A stretch of 64,000 nucleotides of DNA from Pseudalkalibacillus sp051842935 (GTDB taxonomy: Bacteria > Bacillota > Bacilli > Bacillales > Fictibacillaceae). The stretch is from the NCBI RefSeq assembly GCF_051842935.1, contig NZ_JBPXRR010000001.1, forward strand, positions 1,364,001 to 1,428,000, read 5' to 3'. Each line of letters begins with the position of its first letter. The stretch's first letter is position 1. Both the position numbers and the translations under genes were made by a program. Under the pieces are notes generated by a model, which was not told the origin of the DNA, did no database searches, and worked only from the letters and a program-made list of their open reading frames with translations. This document shows, in pieces, positions 1-7,260 of the stretch.

Positions 1-1
1 A

Positions 2-115
2 ATCAAAACCTTAACAAACGAATTGAAACTCAATCCCAAAACGTACAAATTAAATAAACGTGAAGCTAATGAATTGATCTTTGATCTAAAAAAGAAAAGT
101 TTGAAGGAGTCTTGA
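2..115 (+). CDS. C-terminal end of an upstream gene (partial)
   Basis: The window opens inside a reading frame that stays open for 37 codons and stops with TGA at 113-115, one base before the ATG of the next gene. The tail is lysine-rich and looks like a short amphipathic helix region (NKREANELIFDLKKK). The tight junction, and the fact that the next gene's ribosome-binding site lies inside it, suggest translational coupling. Too little is present to name a product. A competing frame closes at 57, so the coding assignment rests mainly on composition and junction. Confidence 0.4.
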   Translation: MKTLTNELKLNPKTYKLNKREANELIFDLKKKSLKES

Positions 116-310
116 ATGAATAATCTCACTCGTTTTGGTAAAATGAACTTCGTGTTATCCGTGATCTTTATCGCGCTTGGATTTGTATGTATGATGAATC
201 TATTGAAAGTGGAGCAATCCCAGACATTTGCAATCATTTTTATAGGACTGGGAATCTCTCTTGGTTTTACATCATTAATCTATCAAAAGAATGGTAGGGA
301 TTCAGCTTGA
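116..310 (+). CDS. Small two-TM membrane protein, unknown function
   Basis: A 64-residue protein with two hydrophobic segments (about residues 11-29 and 37-55) separated by a short polar turn, so probably a hairpin in the cytoplasmic membrane. A GAAGGAGT ribosome-binding site lies 6-7 nt before the ATG. Its TGA stop overlaps the TTG start of the alkyltransferase-like gene (TTGA), so the two are likely co-translated. I do not recognise the family. Function is unknown, and the link to DNA repair is only positional. Confidence 0.65.
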   Translation: MNNLTRFGKMNFVLSVIFIALGFVCMMNLLKVEQSQTFAIIFIGLGISLGFTSLIYQKNGRDSA

Positions 311-642
311 AACCTTTCACAAATGAAGTCATCAACATCATCGGTGATATTCCTCCTGGAAAAGTGATGACATATGGTCAAATTGCAAAACTGGCAGGAA
401 GCCCGAGAGGAGCACGACAAGTAGTCCGCGTACTCCATACCATGAGCAAAGCCTATGAGCTGCCTTGGCACAGGGTCATCAACGCAAAAGGGGAAATCTC
501 CATTCAGGAAGAAACTTTAGCGCGAATGCAAATAGAAGCGTTGGAAGAAGAAGGCGTACATGTGGATTCATCAAATCGGGTTGATCTAAGCCAGTTCAGA
601 TTTGAGCCTGATCATGAAATGGACGATGTTAACATCATATGA
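307..642 (+). CDS. Alkyltransferase-like protein (ATL, MGMT-like DNA-binding)
   Basis: A 111-residue MGMT/Ogt-type C-terminal domain. The helix-turn-helix and DNA-binding stretch reads VMTYGQIAKLAGSPRGARQV, followed by PWHRVI. In true O6-alkylguanine methyltransferases the last motif is PCHRV, with the alkyl-accepting cysteine. Here tryptophan replaces it, which defines the ATL family: such proteins bind O6-alkylguanine, flip it out and recruit nucleotide excision repair rather than repairing directly. The start is TTG, overlapping the previous stop by 4 nt. A strong terminator follows the stop. The family call is secure; the NER role is inferred from studied ATLs. Confidence 0.88.
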   Translation: MKPFTNEVINIIGDIPPGKVMTYGQIAKLAGSPRGARQVVRVLHTMSKAYELPWHRVINAKGEISIQEETLARMQIEALEEEGVHVDSSNRVDLSQFRFEPDHEMDDVNII

Positions 643-650
643 TTATGGTT

Positions 651-690
651 AACAAACCCTCAAACCGTATAGTTTGAGGGTTTGTTTTGG
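651..690 (+). terminator. Rho-independent terminator
   Basis: A perfect 15-bp inverted repeat (651-665 with 672-686, loop CGTATA) whose 3' arm ends in TTTGTTTT. It closes the small-membrane/ATL transcription unit. Confidence 0.85.
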
Positions 691-740
691 TCGAAAAATA
701 CAGTGCTACGATAAGCGTATTATGGTACCAGTCATCTCAC

Positions 741-1247
741 TTACAATACTACTGTATACTTATTTAATTCTTCCCTATCACCAGGTAGAGTCACACAACC
801 ATCATGGCTCATTCCGAGTTTCCCCAAGAGCTTAGAGGATGATTGATTATCTTTAGTGGTAATGGCCACAATTTTTTTCAACCCAATGTTTTTAGCATAT
901 TCTAATGTTTTGCTAGCTGCTTCAAAAGCATATCCATTAGATTGATAATCTTTAAGAAAGGCAAAACCGATGTCGACGTCCACAAGTCCTTCTCGTTTTA
1001 TCAGACCACACAATCCGATAGGCGTCTGACATTCTTTGAGTTGTGCTAAGAAAAGTCCAAACCCCTCGCGTTCATACATAGCACGAGGGCCGTTTTTAAT
1101 ATAGGAGGTAGCATCACCTAAATTATGAATACCTTTATCCCCAATATACTTGATCCATCCTGGTTCATTTAAAAGCGTATAGATAAACTTTGCATCTCTA
1201 TCTTCTATCCATCGGAGTGTCAGTCGTTCAGTTTCAAATACTTTCAT
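741..1247 (-). CDS. GNAT acetyltransferase, RimJ/RimL type
   Basis: A 168-residue single-domain N-acetyltransferase of the RimJ/RimL-like group. The start ETERLTLRWIEDRDA is the usual first strand and helix of these enzymes. The acetyl-CoA-binding region around residues 100-125 has GYAFEAASKTLEYA in the place of the canonical Q/R-x-x-G-x-G/A loop, followed by the NQSSSKLLGKLGM helix common to the family. It probably acetylates an amino group on a small molecule or a protein N-terminus; the substrate cannot be read from sequence. It lies downstream of, and on the same strand as, the Lrp-type regulator, with a 77-nt gap. The ribosome-binding site is weak. Confidence 0.82.
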   Translation of the reverse strand: MKVFETERLTLRWIEDRDAKFIYTLLNEPGWIKYIGDKGIHNLGDATSYIKNGPRAMYEREGFGLFLAQLKECQTPIGLCGLIKREGLVDVDIGFAFLKDYQSNGYAFEAASKTLEYAKNIGLKKIVAITTKDNQSSSKLLGKLGMSHDGCVTLPGDREELNKYTVVL

Positions 1248-1324
1248 TTATTGGGCAACCCCTTCATTAGTATGGAAATTCGAATTCATTTAAATCAAGG
1301 CAGCAAGAATATTCTAAACAAACA

Positions 1325-1762
1325 CTAATCTTTGATGATAGGTGTAATGTTTTTGAAGTCGATCGGAGAAGATAAGACTACCAAAGTTGTAGAATCCCCG
1401 TGTTCTCCACTAGTATCAATAAAGGTTTCTAATGTTTCCATTGATTCAGATACAACTTTAAGTAAGTAATTGTATCGACCGCTAATTCGATGTAATTCAA
1501 CCACATCTGATGATCCTTTACAGAACTGGATGAACTTTTCACAATTCTTAGTATGAAATAATAAGAAAGCCGTTGTTGTTCTGTTAACTTTTTGCGGGGT
1601 TAGGATTGCACGGTAATGATCAATCACCTTATTTTCCTCAAGCCTTTTTATCCTCTCTGTGACCGCAGGCTGTGACATTGAGACCATTTTACCTAATTCA
1701 GTCATTGAAATTCGTGCATTGTTTTGCAGATTGATTAATATTTCAATATCCGTTTTATCCAC
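1325..1762 (-). CDS. Lrp/AsnC family transcriptional regulator
   Basis: A 145-residue protein with an N-terminal winged helix-turn-helix (TDIEILINLQNNARISMTEL, then SQPAVTERIKRLEE as recognition helix) and a C-terminal RAM/ligand-binding domain (about residues 65-140). These regulators form octamers and respond to amino acids or related ligands. GTG start with an AAGGGGG ribosome-binding site 9 nt upstream. It is transcribed away from the old yellow enzyme gene at 1945 across a 182-nt gap, the usual arrangement for a local regulator, so it may control that gene; this is inference. Confidence 0.9.
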   Translation of the reverse strand: MDKTDIEILINLQNNARISMTELGKMVSMSQPAVTERIKRLEENKVIDHYRAILTPQKVNRTTTAFLLFHTKNCEKFIQFCKGSSDVVELHRISGRYNYLLKVVSESMETLETFIDTSGEHGDSTTLVVLSSPIDFKNITPIIKD

Positions 1763-1944
1763 TTTCTTTCCCCCTTATCCATGTAAATTTACGCAAAAAT
1801 TTACACCTTTAAATTCATTTGTTAAGCTCAATTATTTTCTTAATTTTATAACAGAATCATTTAAAAGGCATTGGATTATGCATGTAAAATTCCTTTTCAA
1901 TTCATTACCATTATTGTAATCCATACAGAAAAGGAGAATCCAAA

Positions 1945-3003
1945 ATGGAAGACATTTATCCAAATTTACTAAGCCCTTTCCGGATTGGTAATTGGAAGCT
2001 TAAGAACAAAATAACGATGGCTCCCATGACACGTGGTTTTGCTGATGACAAGACTGGTGTTGTGGGAGATGATGTTGTCGAGTACTACAGGAAGAGAGCT
2101 GCTGATGGAGTTGGTCTTATCATTACAGAAGGAATCATAATCAGCCCACGTGCGAAGGGTACTTTCAACCTGTCTGGTTTATATACAAACGAACAGGTTA
2201 AAGGATGGCGAAAAGTAACAGATGCTGTACATGAAGAATATGGGACCATCATTGCCCAACTGTGGCATGTAGGTAGACTTACACACCATGAAGTAGCGGC
2301 TGGTTTACCTCCTCAAGCTCCTTCTGCCATCAGAGCAATAGGACATGTACATCGTTATGGAAAACCGTTTGATAGGCCTGAGGAAATGACGGAAGAGGAT
2401 ATCAAAGAAACAATCAAACAATATGCCACAGCTGCCCATAATGCAATGCAAGCTGGTTTTGATGGTGTAGAAGTCCATGGGGCTCATGGGTATTTGATTG
2501 ATCAGTTCAATTCGGAAGTCTCCAATCATCGTACAGACGAGTATGGTGGACATCTGGCTAAGCGGATAACGTTTATGAAAGAAGTTCTTCAAGCCGTTAT
2601 GTCTGAAGCTGGAGATAATAATACAATCATCCGCTTTTCTGAATTGAAAGATGATGCACCTCAATACAAGTGGAGAGACCCGGAAACCACCATTCAGACA
2701 TTTACGGAAGCTTTTAAAGAGGTGGGTATTAAGATCATTCATCCCTCGGTACATCAATTTGACAAAGTGTTACTAAGGGGCCAGACATTTCATGAAGTTG
2801 TTCGAAAGCACTGGGACAGTAATATTATAGGTGTCGGAAATCTTAATCCTGAAATGGCTGAAACCGCAATTCAAAATAATGTTATCAATCTAGCAGCATT
2901 CGGTCGGCCATTGCTTGCTAATCCAGATTTTGTAACAAAGCTCGAGAGAGGAAAACCATTAGAAATCTATGATAGCCAAAAGCATTTGATAAAGCTCACA
3001 TAG
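1945..3003 (+). CDS. Old yellow enzyme family NADH:flavin oxidoreductase
   Basis: A 352-residue FMN-dependent TIM-barrel ene-reductase. Visible family signatures are the FMN-binding N-terminal strand KITMAPMTRGFA, QLWHVGR near residue 115, the substrate-binding VEVHGAHGYLIDQF with the HxxH pair, and the C-terminal phosphate-binding GRPLLANPD. Members reduce activated C=C bonds of enones, nitroesters or xenobiotics using NAD(P)H; the natural substrate is unknown here. Normal length. AAAAGGAGAATCCAAAATG gives a clear start. Divergent from the Lrp-type regulator; monocistronic as far as I can see. Confidence 0.92.
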   Translation: MEDIYPNLLSPFRIGNWKLKNKITMAPMTRGFADDKTGVVGDDVVEYYRKRAADGVGLIITEGIIISPRAKGTFNLSGLYTNEQVKGWRKVTDAVHEEYGTIIAQLWHVGRLTHHEVAAGLPPQAPSAIRAIGHVHRYGKPFDRPEEMTEEDIKETIKQYATAAHNAMQAGFDGVEVHGAHGYLIDQFNSEVSNHRTDEYGGHLAKRITFMKEVLQAVMSEAGDNNTIIRFSELKDDAPQYKWRDPETTIQTFTEAFKEVGIKIIHPSVHQFDKVLLRGQTFHEVVRKHWDSNIIGVGNLNPEMAETAIQNNVINLAAFGRPLLANPDFVTKLERGKPLEIYDSQKHLIKLT

Positions 3004-3163
3004 AAAAAAGTAGATAATCTTAAATATAATGATGTGACCGTTTTTTCGTAGGAAGAAGGGTGGATTTTCATTAGGAAAGAAGGCCACATTATCCTGCAAA
3101 ACGTTTAAAATCTGGGAAATCTGTGAAGGGTCCTGTAACAAATAATTGCAGGGGGAGATTTGG

Positions 3164-3769
3164 ATGAAACGTTGGCTATTGTATTCCATCTTATTTCTGT
3201 TTGTTATGTCACTAGCAGCATGTAGCACAAATGTAGGTGAAGACGCTCCTAATGACGAAGATAACCCTACATTGAGTGGGAATGAAAATGAAGGCAACGT
3301 TAAGGATGACATTGTTCCGGTCTCTGTTGATCTAAAGAATAGTGATGGCGACAAGATCGGCACGGTCGATCTGGAACAGCAATTCGAAGGGGTATTGATC
3401 ACTATCAAGGCATCCAATCTATCGCCAGAAGAACACGGTTTTCACATTCATGAGAAAGGCATTTGTGAGGCACCAGATTTTAAGTCTGCTGGAGGTCACT
3501 TCAACCCGAATGATGCAAGTCACGGCACCGATCATGGAAACGAAGCTCATGCTGGGGATTTGCCGAACCTTCATGTCAATGAGGATGGAGCCGTTCAAGA
3601 AGACATACTCGCCGAAAAAGTCACACTGAAAAGCGGCGAACCCAATTCACTGATTGGTTCAACCGGAACTGCGTTCATCATTCATAAAGGTGCTGATGAT
3701 CAAGAGTCCCAGCCATCTGGAGATGCTGGTAGTCGTGTAGCATGTGGTGTCATCAGTAAAGCAGAGTGA
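3164..3769 (+). CDS. Cu/Zn superoxide dismutase-like lipoprotein
   Basis: A 201-residue lipoprotein. The start is the ATG at 3164, 6 nt after GGGGGAG. A lipoprotein signal peptide ends in SLAAC, then an acidic/Asn-rich linker to about residue 55, then a SodC domain. Copper and zinc ligands are visible: GFHIHEKG, GGHFNPN, the H-rich HGTDHGNEAHAGDLPN stretch, and a late IIHKGADD. The conserved disulfide cysteines are in GICEAP and RVACGVI. It should dismutate superoxide outside the membrane. Some Bacillus SodC (YojM) homologues have lost copper ligands; all appear present here, so it may be active. No operon partner. Confidence 0.92.
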   Translation: MKRWLLYSILFLFVMSLAACSTNVGEDAPNDEDNPTLSGNENEGNVKDDIVPVSVDLKNSDGDKIGTVDLEQQFEGVLITIKASNLSPEEHGFHIHEKGICEAPDFKSAGGHFNPNDASHGTDHGNEAHAGDLPNLHVNEDGAVQEDILAEKVTLKSGEPNSLIGSTGTAFIIHKGADDQESQPSGDAGSRVACGVISKAE

Positions 3770-3874
3770 GCCAATTACCGATGCTTGTCCCTGTATAAAT
3801 CTTGATTTTGCGTCATACACTTGCACCACTTCCCTTTTTTTGTTTTCAAAAACAGGATGAAAGGGGTGAATGAC

Positions 3875-4063
3875 GTGCAAGGGAATATCTTCACGTATTT
3901 TGCAGCGTTGGTAGCGGGTTATTTGTTGCTAGGTATTTCATTAGAAGGCACCTTTTTGGCAAGCTTCGATTCTGCAATTGATATCATTGGAATCATCACG
4001 GTTATTGTATTTGCTGCGGTTCTGATTTTCAAAGGTGTGAAACAGATGATACACAAGGCTTGA
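3875..4063 (+). CDS. Small two-TM membrane protein, unknown function
   Basis: A 62-residue protein starting at GTG 3875, 8 nt after AAAGGGG; an in-frame ATG at 3857 would add six residues but has a poorly placed ribosome-binding site. Two hydrophobic segments (about residues 6-24 and 32-52) end in a basic tail (KGVKQMIHKA), consistent with a membrane hairpin with both ends inside. It is a stand-alone gene with its own terminator. I do not recognise the family. Confidence 0.65.
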   Translation: MQGNIFTYFAALVAGYLLLGISLEGTFLASFDSAIDIIGIITVIVFAAVLIFKGVKQMIHKA

Positions 4064-4076
4064 GTGGTACTCTTTT

Positions 4077-4105
4077 CAGGCAACCTGACTGGGTTGCCTT
4101 TTTCT
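4077..4105 (+). terminator. Rho-independent terminator
   Basis: Hairpin AGGCAACC-TGACT-GGGTTGCCT (about 4078-4099, 8-9 bp) followed by TTTTTCT, just after the small membrane protein gene. Confidence 0.85.
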
Positions 4106-4179
4106 AATTAAGTGCAAAATCGGCCGTACTGAGATATCCTTGAGTTAGTAATTATTACCATGAGGAGTGACGTAATTCT

Positions 4180-4626
4180 ATGATCATCAATCCAGTGACA
4201 ATGAATGAATTGGACGATATTGCAGACCTCTTTGATCAATATCGAGTGTTTTACGGAAAAGCCTCTGATTTTGAAGCAGGGAAAGCGTTTCTTCGTCAAC
4301 GTATAAAAAATGAAGAATCCATCATATACATTGCTCACGATGAGGAAGGTCGACCGATGGGGTTCGTACAGCTTTATCCCATTTTCACATCCGTAGGTCT
4401 GAAGAGGCAATGGTTATTGAATGACCTGTTTGTGGCTGAAAAACATCGTCGTGAAGGAGTGGCTGAAGCCTTGATGGCCAAAGCGAAAATACTTGCAGAG
4501 CATACCGATGCTTCCGGTATTTTGCTTGAAACAGCTGATGATAATGTCCAAGCTCAAGCGCTTTATGAAAAACTAGGATACCAAAAGGACACAGATCATT
4601 TTTATTATTTTCTCCCAGTAGAATAG
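4180..4626 (+). CDS. GNAT family N-acetyltransferase
   Basis: A 148-residue GNAT domain. The acetyl-CoA pyrophosphate loop is seen as VAEKHRREGVAEALM (R-x-x-G-x-A, about residues 85-100), preceded by the LLNDLFV strand and followed by LETADDNVQAQALYEKLGY, the usual family C-terminal motif. Substrate unknown. It starts a run of four same-strand genes (GNAT, HAD phosphatase, DinB, NRDE) with gaps of 17, 11 and 85 nt, a likely operon. GAGGAG lies 14 nt upstream of the ATG, a long spacing. Confidence 0.88.
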   Translation: MIINPVTMNELDDIADLFDQYRVFYGKASDFEAGKAFLRQRIKNEESIIYIAHDEEGRPMGFVQLYPIFTSVGLKRQWLLNDLFVAEKHRREGVAEALMAKAKILAEHTDASGILLETADDNVQAQALYEKLGYQKDTDHFYYFLPVE

Positions 4627-4643
4627 CGGAAAGGATGATTATC

Positions 4644-5297
4644 ATGAAAACGATCATTTTCGATTTCGATGGAACTTTGGCAGATACATTACCTCTCTGT
4701 TTTCATTCCTTCAACACCGTCTTCCACCAATTCGATCAGAAAGAATATCACCCTGAAGAAATCAAAAGCATGTTTGGACCTCCTGAAACGGAAATCATAC
4801 GAAATCAATTGGAAAACGATCGGTACGAAGAGGCAATAGAGTGGTATTTTGAAACATATGCTGAGCAACATTCTAAGTTTGTTGATTTCAATAAGGACAT
4901 GCATCAATTGTTATCACAATTAAAGGGAAATGGATTCAAGCTCGGAATCGTAACTGGTAAATCCCGAAGAAGCCTTGATATTTCTTTGAAAGAATTGCAG
5001 ATGGAAGCATTTTTTGATGTCACAGTGGCGGGGGATGAAGTCGAACAGACGAAACCGGACCCAGAAGGCTTGATTGAAATTTTACAGATGATGGACGCAA
5101 AGAAAGAAGAAGCGATGTTTCTTGGTGACAGCGACGCTGATATTGAGGCCGGGAAGAGAGCAGGCGTATTTACGATCGGTGTACAGTGGTTACCGAATAC
5201 GCAAGTAGCGGAATTTGCAGTAGAACCTGATCACATACTGGAAACAGTGGAGGAATTCTTTCACATGGATGTTGTAAACCAAAGTAAAACTCAATAG
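4644..5297 (+). CDS. HAD-superfamily hydrolase, Gph/PpaX-like phosphatase
   Basis: A 217-residue HAD hydrolase. Motif I is IFDFDGTLADT at the very N-terminus with nucleophile and acid Asp residues; motif II is VTGK; motif III lies near KPDPEGL; motif IV is FLGDSDADIEAG. The helical cap lies between motifs I and II (C1 type), as in phosphoglycolate phosphatase and PpaX. The start at 4644 sits 9 nt after GGAAAGG; the upstream in-frame ATG at 4635 abuts the ribosome-binding site. Probably dephosphorylates a small phosphoester. Member of the 4180-6617 gene run. Confidence 0.9.
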   Translation: MKTIIFDFDGTLADTLPLCFHSFNTVFHQFDQKEYHPEEIKSMFGPPETEIIRNQLENDRYEEAIEWYFETYAEQHSKFVDFNKDMHQLLSQLKGNGFKLGIVTGKSRRSLDISLKELQMEAFFDVTVAGDEVEQTKPDPEGLIEILQMMDAKKEEAMFLGDSDADIEAGKRAGVFTIGVQWLPNTQVAEFAVEPDHILETVEEFFHMDVVNQSKTQ

Positions 5298-5308
5298 GAG
5301 GGTACCGA

Positions 5309-5770
5309 ATGCTCACTTTATTCCAATACAATTGGCAGGTCCGAAATGAATGGTTTGAATGGTGCAAGCAAGTTCCAGAAGATGAATTACTTGCAAAGCG
5401 TACAGGTGGAGTCGGAAGTATTCTTGAAACGTTGTACCACATTGTCGACGTAGAATATAGCTGGATTCAAATTTTACAAGGAAAACCTGATATCGAAGAA
5501 GCTTTCCATAAGTATGATTCGCTACAAAAGGTCATTGATCTTTCTGAAGAATGCCATCCGGAAGTGGAAGCATACCTAGGGAATTGGACCAATCAAATGG
5601 AAGAAGAGTTGGATCTTCGGTTCAACAAGTTCAGGAAAGGTGAGATCCTCCGCCATATCATAGCGCATGAGATCCACCATAGTGGACAACTCTCCATTTG
5701 GTCAAGAGAAATCGGTCGCAAGCCTGTTTCAGCCAATCTGATCGACAGAAGACTGGTTCTTTCCAAATAA
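5309..5770 (+). CDS. DinB family protein (DUF664-like four-helix bundle)
   Basis: A 153-residue DinB/YfiT-type four-helix bundle. The three metal-binding histidines typical of the fold are visible: H in LYHIVDVEYSW (about residue 46) and the pair in HIIAHEIHHSGQL (about residues 115-126). Members bind Ni/Zn/Mn and include thiol-S-transferases that use bacillithiol or mycothiol. Whether this one is a bacillithiol transferase is not decidable from sequence. AGGAGG ribosome-binding site 7 nt upstream; 11 nt after the HAD gene, so co-transcribed. Confidence 0.88.
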   Translation: MLTLFQYNWQVRNEWFEWCKQVPEDELLAKRTGGVGSILETLYHIVDVEYSWIQILQGKPDIEEAFHKYDSLQKVIDLSEECHPEVEAYLGNWTNQMEEELDLRFNKFRKGEILRHIIAHEIHHSGQLSIWSREIGRKPVSANLIDRRLVLSK

Positions 5771-5855
5771 TAGGGCTTATTACGTGTACGATGGTCTCTC
5801 GTCAGGAACAATAATCATAAGATTAAAAGAAAAAGACCAGAAACGAGGGTAGCGA

Positions 5856-6617
5856 ATGTGCGTCTTATTTTTCGCTTATAAAATACACAATCAATATCCA
5901 CTCATTGTTGCAGCAAACCGAGACGAATTTTATGAAAGACCGACTGCCCCTGTTCATTTCTGGGAGGATGACCCATCCATTCTTGCAGGACGAGACCTGA
6001 AAGAAAAGGGGACGTGGATGGGGGTATCGACAAAAGGAAGATTTGCAGCCTTGACGAATTTCAGGGATCCCAATGAACCGACGGAAAACAAAATTTCACG
6101 AGGCCAACTCGTTTCAGATTATTTAAAGAGTAAAAAAGACACATTTGAATTTCTAAAAGAAAAGCAAGAAGATCGGAACCATTATCGTGGCTACAACTTG
6201 ATTGTTGGAAATGAAGAGGCACTCTTTTATTATTCGAATGTCCAAAATGAAATCAGAGAGCTTCCACCTGGAATTTATGGACTCAGCAATCATTTCCTAG
6301 ATACCCCTTGGCCGAAAGTTGAAAGAGGGAAGGAAGACTTGGAGCAATGTCTTTCGAAATCAGAGGAAATGGATGAAGAATGCTTGTTTGAAATATTGAA
6401 TAACCGAGATCCGGCTGACCGCCACCTGTTACCGGACACTGGGATTGGCTTGGAATGGGAGGAAAAATTGTCTTCCATCTTCATTGAATCGGAACGGTAT
6501 GGAACACGTTCTTCGACGGTTTTGAAACTCGGTTTGAATCGCTACGTAGATTTGACTGAAAGAAGTTTAATTGATGGTGAACTGAACACCGAACATTTCT
6601 CTTTCCATTTCGAATAA
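5856..6617 (+). CDS. NRDE (TANGO2-like) family protein
   Basis: A 253-residue NRDE-domain protein. The N-terminal MCVLFFAY has the Cys-2 typical of this Ntn-hydrolase-like family, and the name-giving motif is visible as AANRDEFYERPT. Further conserved stretches are GTWMGVSTKGRFAALTNFR and GLSNHFLDTPWPK. The human homologue TANGO2 has been linked to heme/lipid handling, but bacterial function is unproven. The gene ends the 4180-6617 run and is closed by a hairpin shared with the convergent DUF2512 gene. Confidence 0.92.
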   Translation: MCVLFFAYKIHNQYPLIVAANRDEFYERPTAPVHFWEDDPSILAGRDLKEKGTWMGVSTKGRFAALTNFRDPNEPTENKISRGQLVSDYLKSKKDTFEFLKEKQEDRNHYRGYNLIVGNEEALFYYSNVQNEIRELPPGIYGLSNHFLDTPWPKVERGKEDLEQCLSKSEEMDEECLFEILNNRDPADRHLLPDTGIGLEWEEKLSSIFIESERYGTRSSTVLKLGLNRYVDLTERSLIDGELNTEHFSFHFE

Positions 6618-6664
6618 AAAAGGTGACGGGCATCTGAAACAGAATGCCACGTCACCTTTCTTGT
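6616..6664. terminator. Bidirectional terminator
   Basis: Inverted repeat AAAGGTGACG...CGTCACCTTT with an inner GGCAT/ATGCC arm, flanked by A-run on the left and TTTC on the right. It can stop both the NRDE transcript (+) and the DUF2512 transcript (-). Confidence 0.8.
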
Positions 6665-6667
6665 TTT

Positions 6668-7126
6668 CTACTTGTCTTCGTCGCTTTCGTTGATTAACTT
6701 ATCATCTGCTGGTGCAAACTCTTCTCCAACTTCAACAGCGTATCCGTGTCCTTTAACATCTGCTTTGGATGGGTGGAGAGGATTCGTCACTTCTATAAAC
6801 ATATGGTAAACAAATTCCGAAGCCGCAATACCTAAGGAAGTGATCCCTGCTCCGAGGAGGCGATTATAGGCTGTATCGACGATCGGCTCGGCTAAAAGAA
6901 ACAGGACGATGAACACGAACCCGAAATCAAGCGCAGTAGCAAAGAAATTGCCTAGTTTCTTCAACACGTACAGATCCCCGATTGGGTAACCGATTGCCGT
7001 AATCAAGGCGGATACCCATAAAGCATTCAGTATCGACACCCCGAAAAACGGCGTCAAAACAGAAAGGCAAAGACCGTATACAATGACAAATTTAGAAGAG
7101 ATCGCAACAATATGTCTGATATTCAA
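6668..7126 (-). CDS. DUF2512 (YndM-like) membrane protein
   Basis: A 152-residue membrane protein with four predicted transmembrane segments in the first 110 residues and an acidic cytosolic tail (DDKLINESDEDK). The pattern, including YPIGDLYVLKKLGNFFATALDFGFV with the central D/K residues, matches the Bacillus YndM family (DUF2512), whose function is unknown. TTG start with AAAGGAG 10 nt upstream. Divergent from cotA across 134 nt. Confidence 0.85.
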   Translation of the reverse strand: MNIRHIVAISSKFVIVYGLCLSVLTPFFGVSILNALWVSALITAIGYPIGDLYVLKKLGNFFATALDFGFVFIVLFLLAEPIVDTAYNRLLGAGITSLGIAASEFVYHMFIEVTNPLHPSKADVKGHGYAVEVGEEFAPADDKLINESDEDK

Positions 7127-7260
7127 ATTGGATAGCTCCTTTTATTCATCTTTTCTATTTCTATGGTTTCCCATTCGCTTTTTAATATTACGCTGAACAT
7201 GGTACAGGTTTGAGGCGCATACATAAGTAATGGAGGAACAGCACAACTAGGAGGGGTACC

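Noticed and set aside
7200..7245. SigK promoter for cotA
   Set aside because: CATACATAAGTAA only partly matches the CATAnnnTA -10 and the -35 AC is not distinctive; too weak to list.
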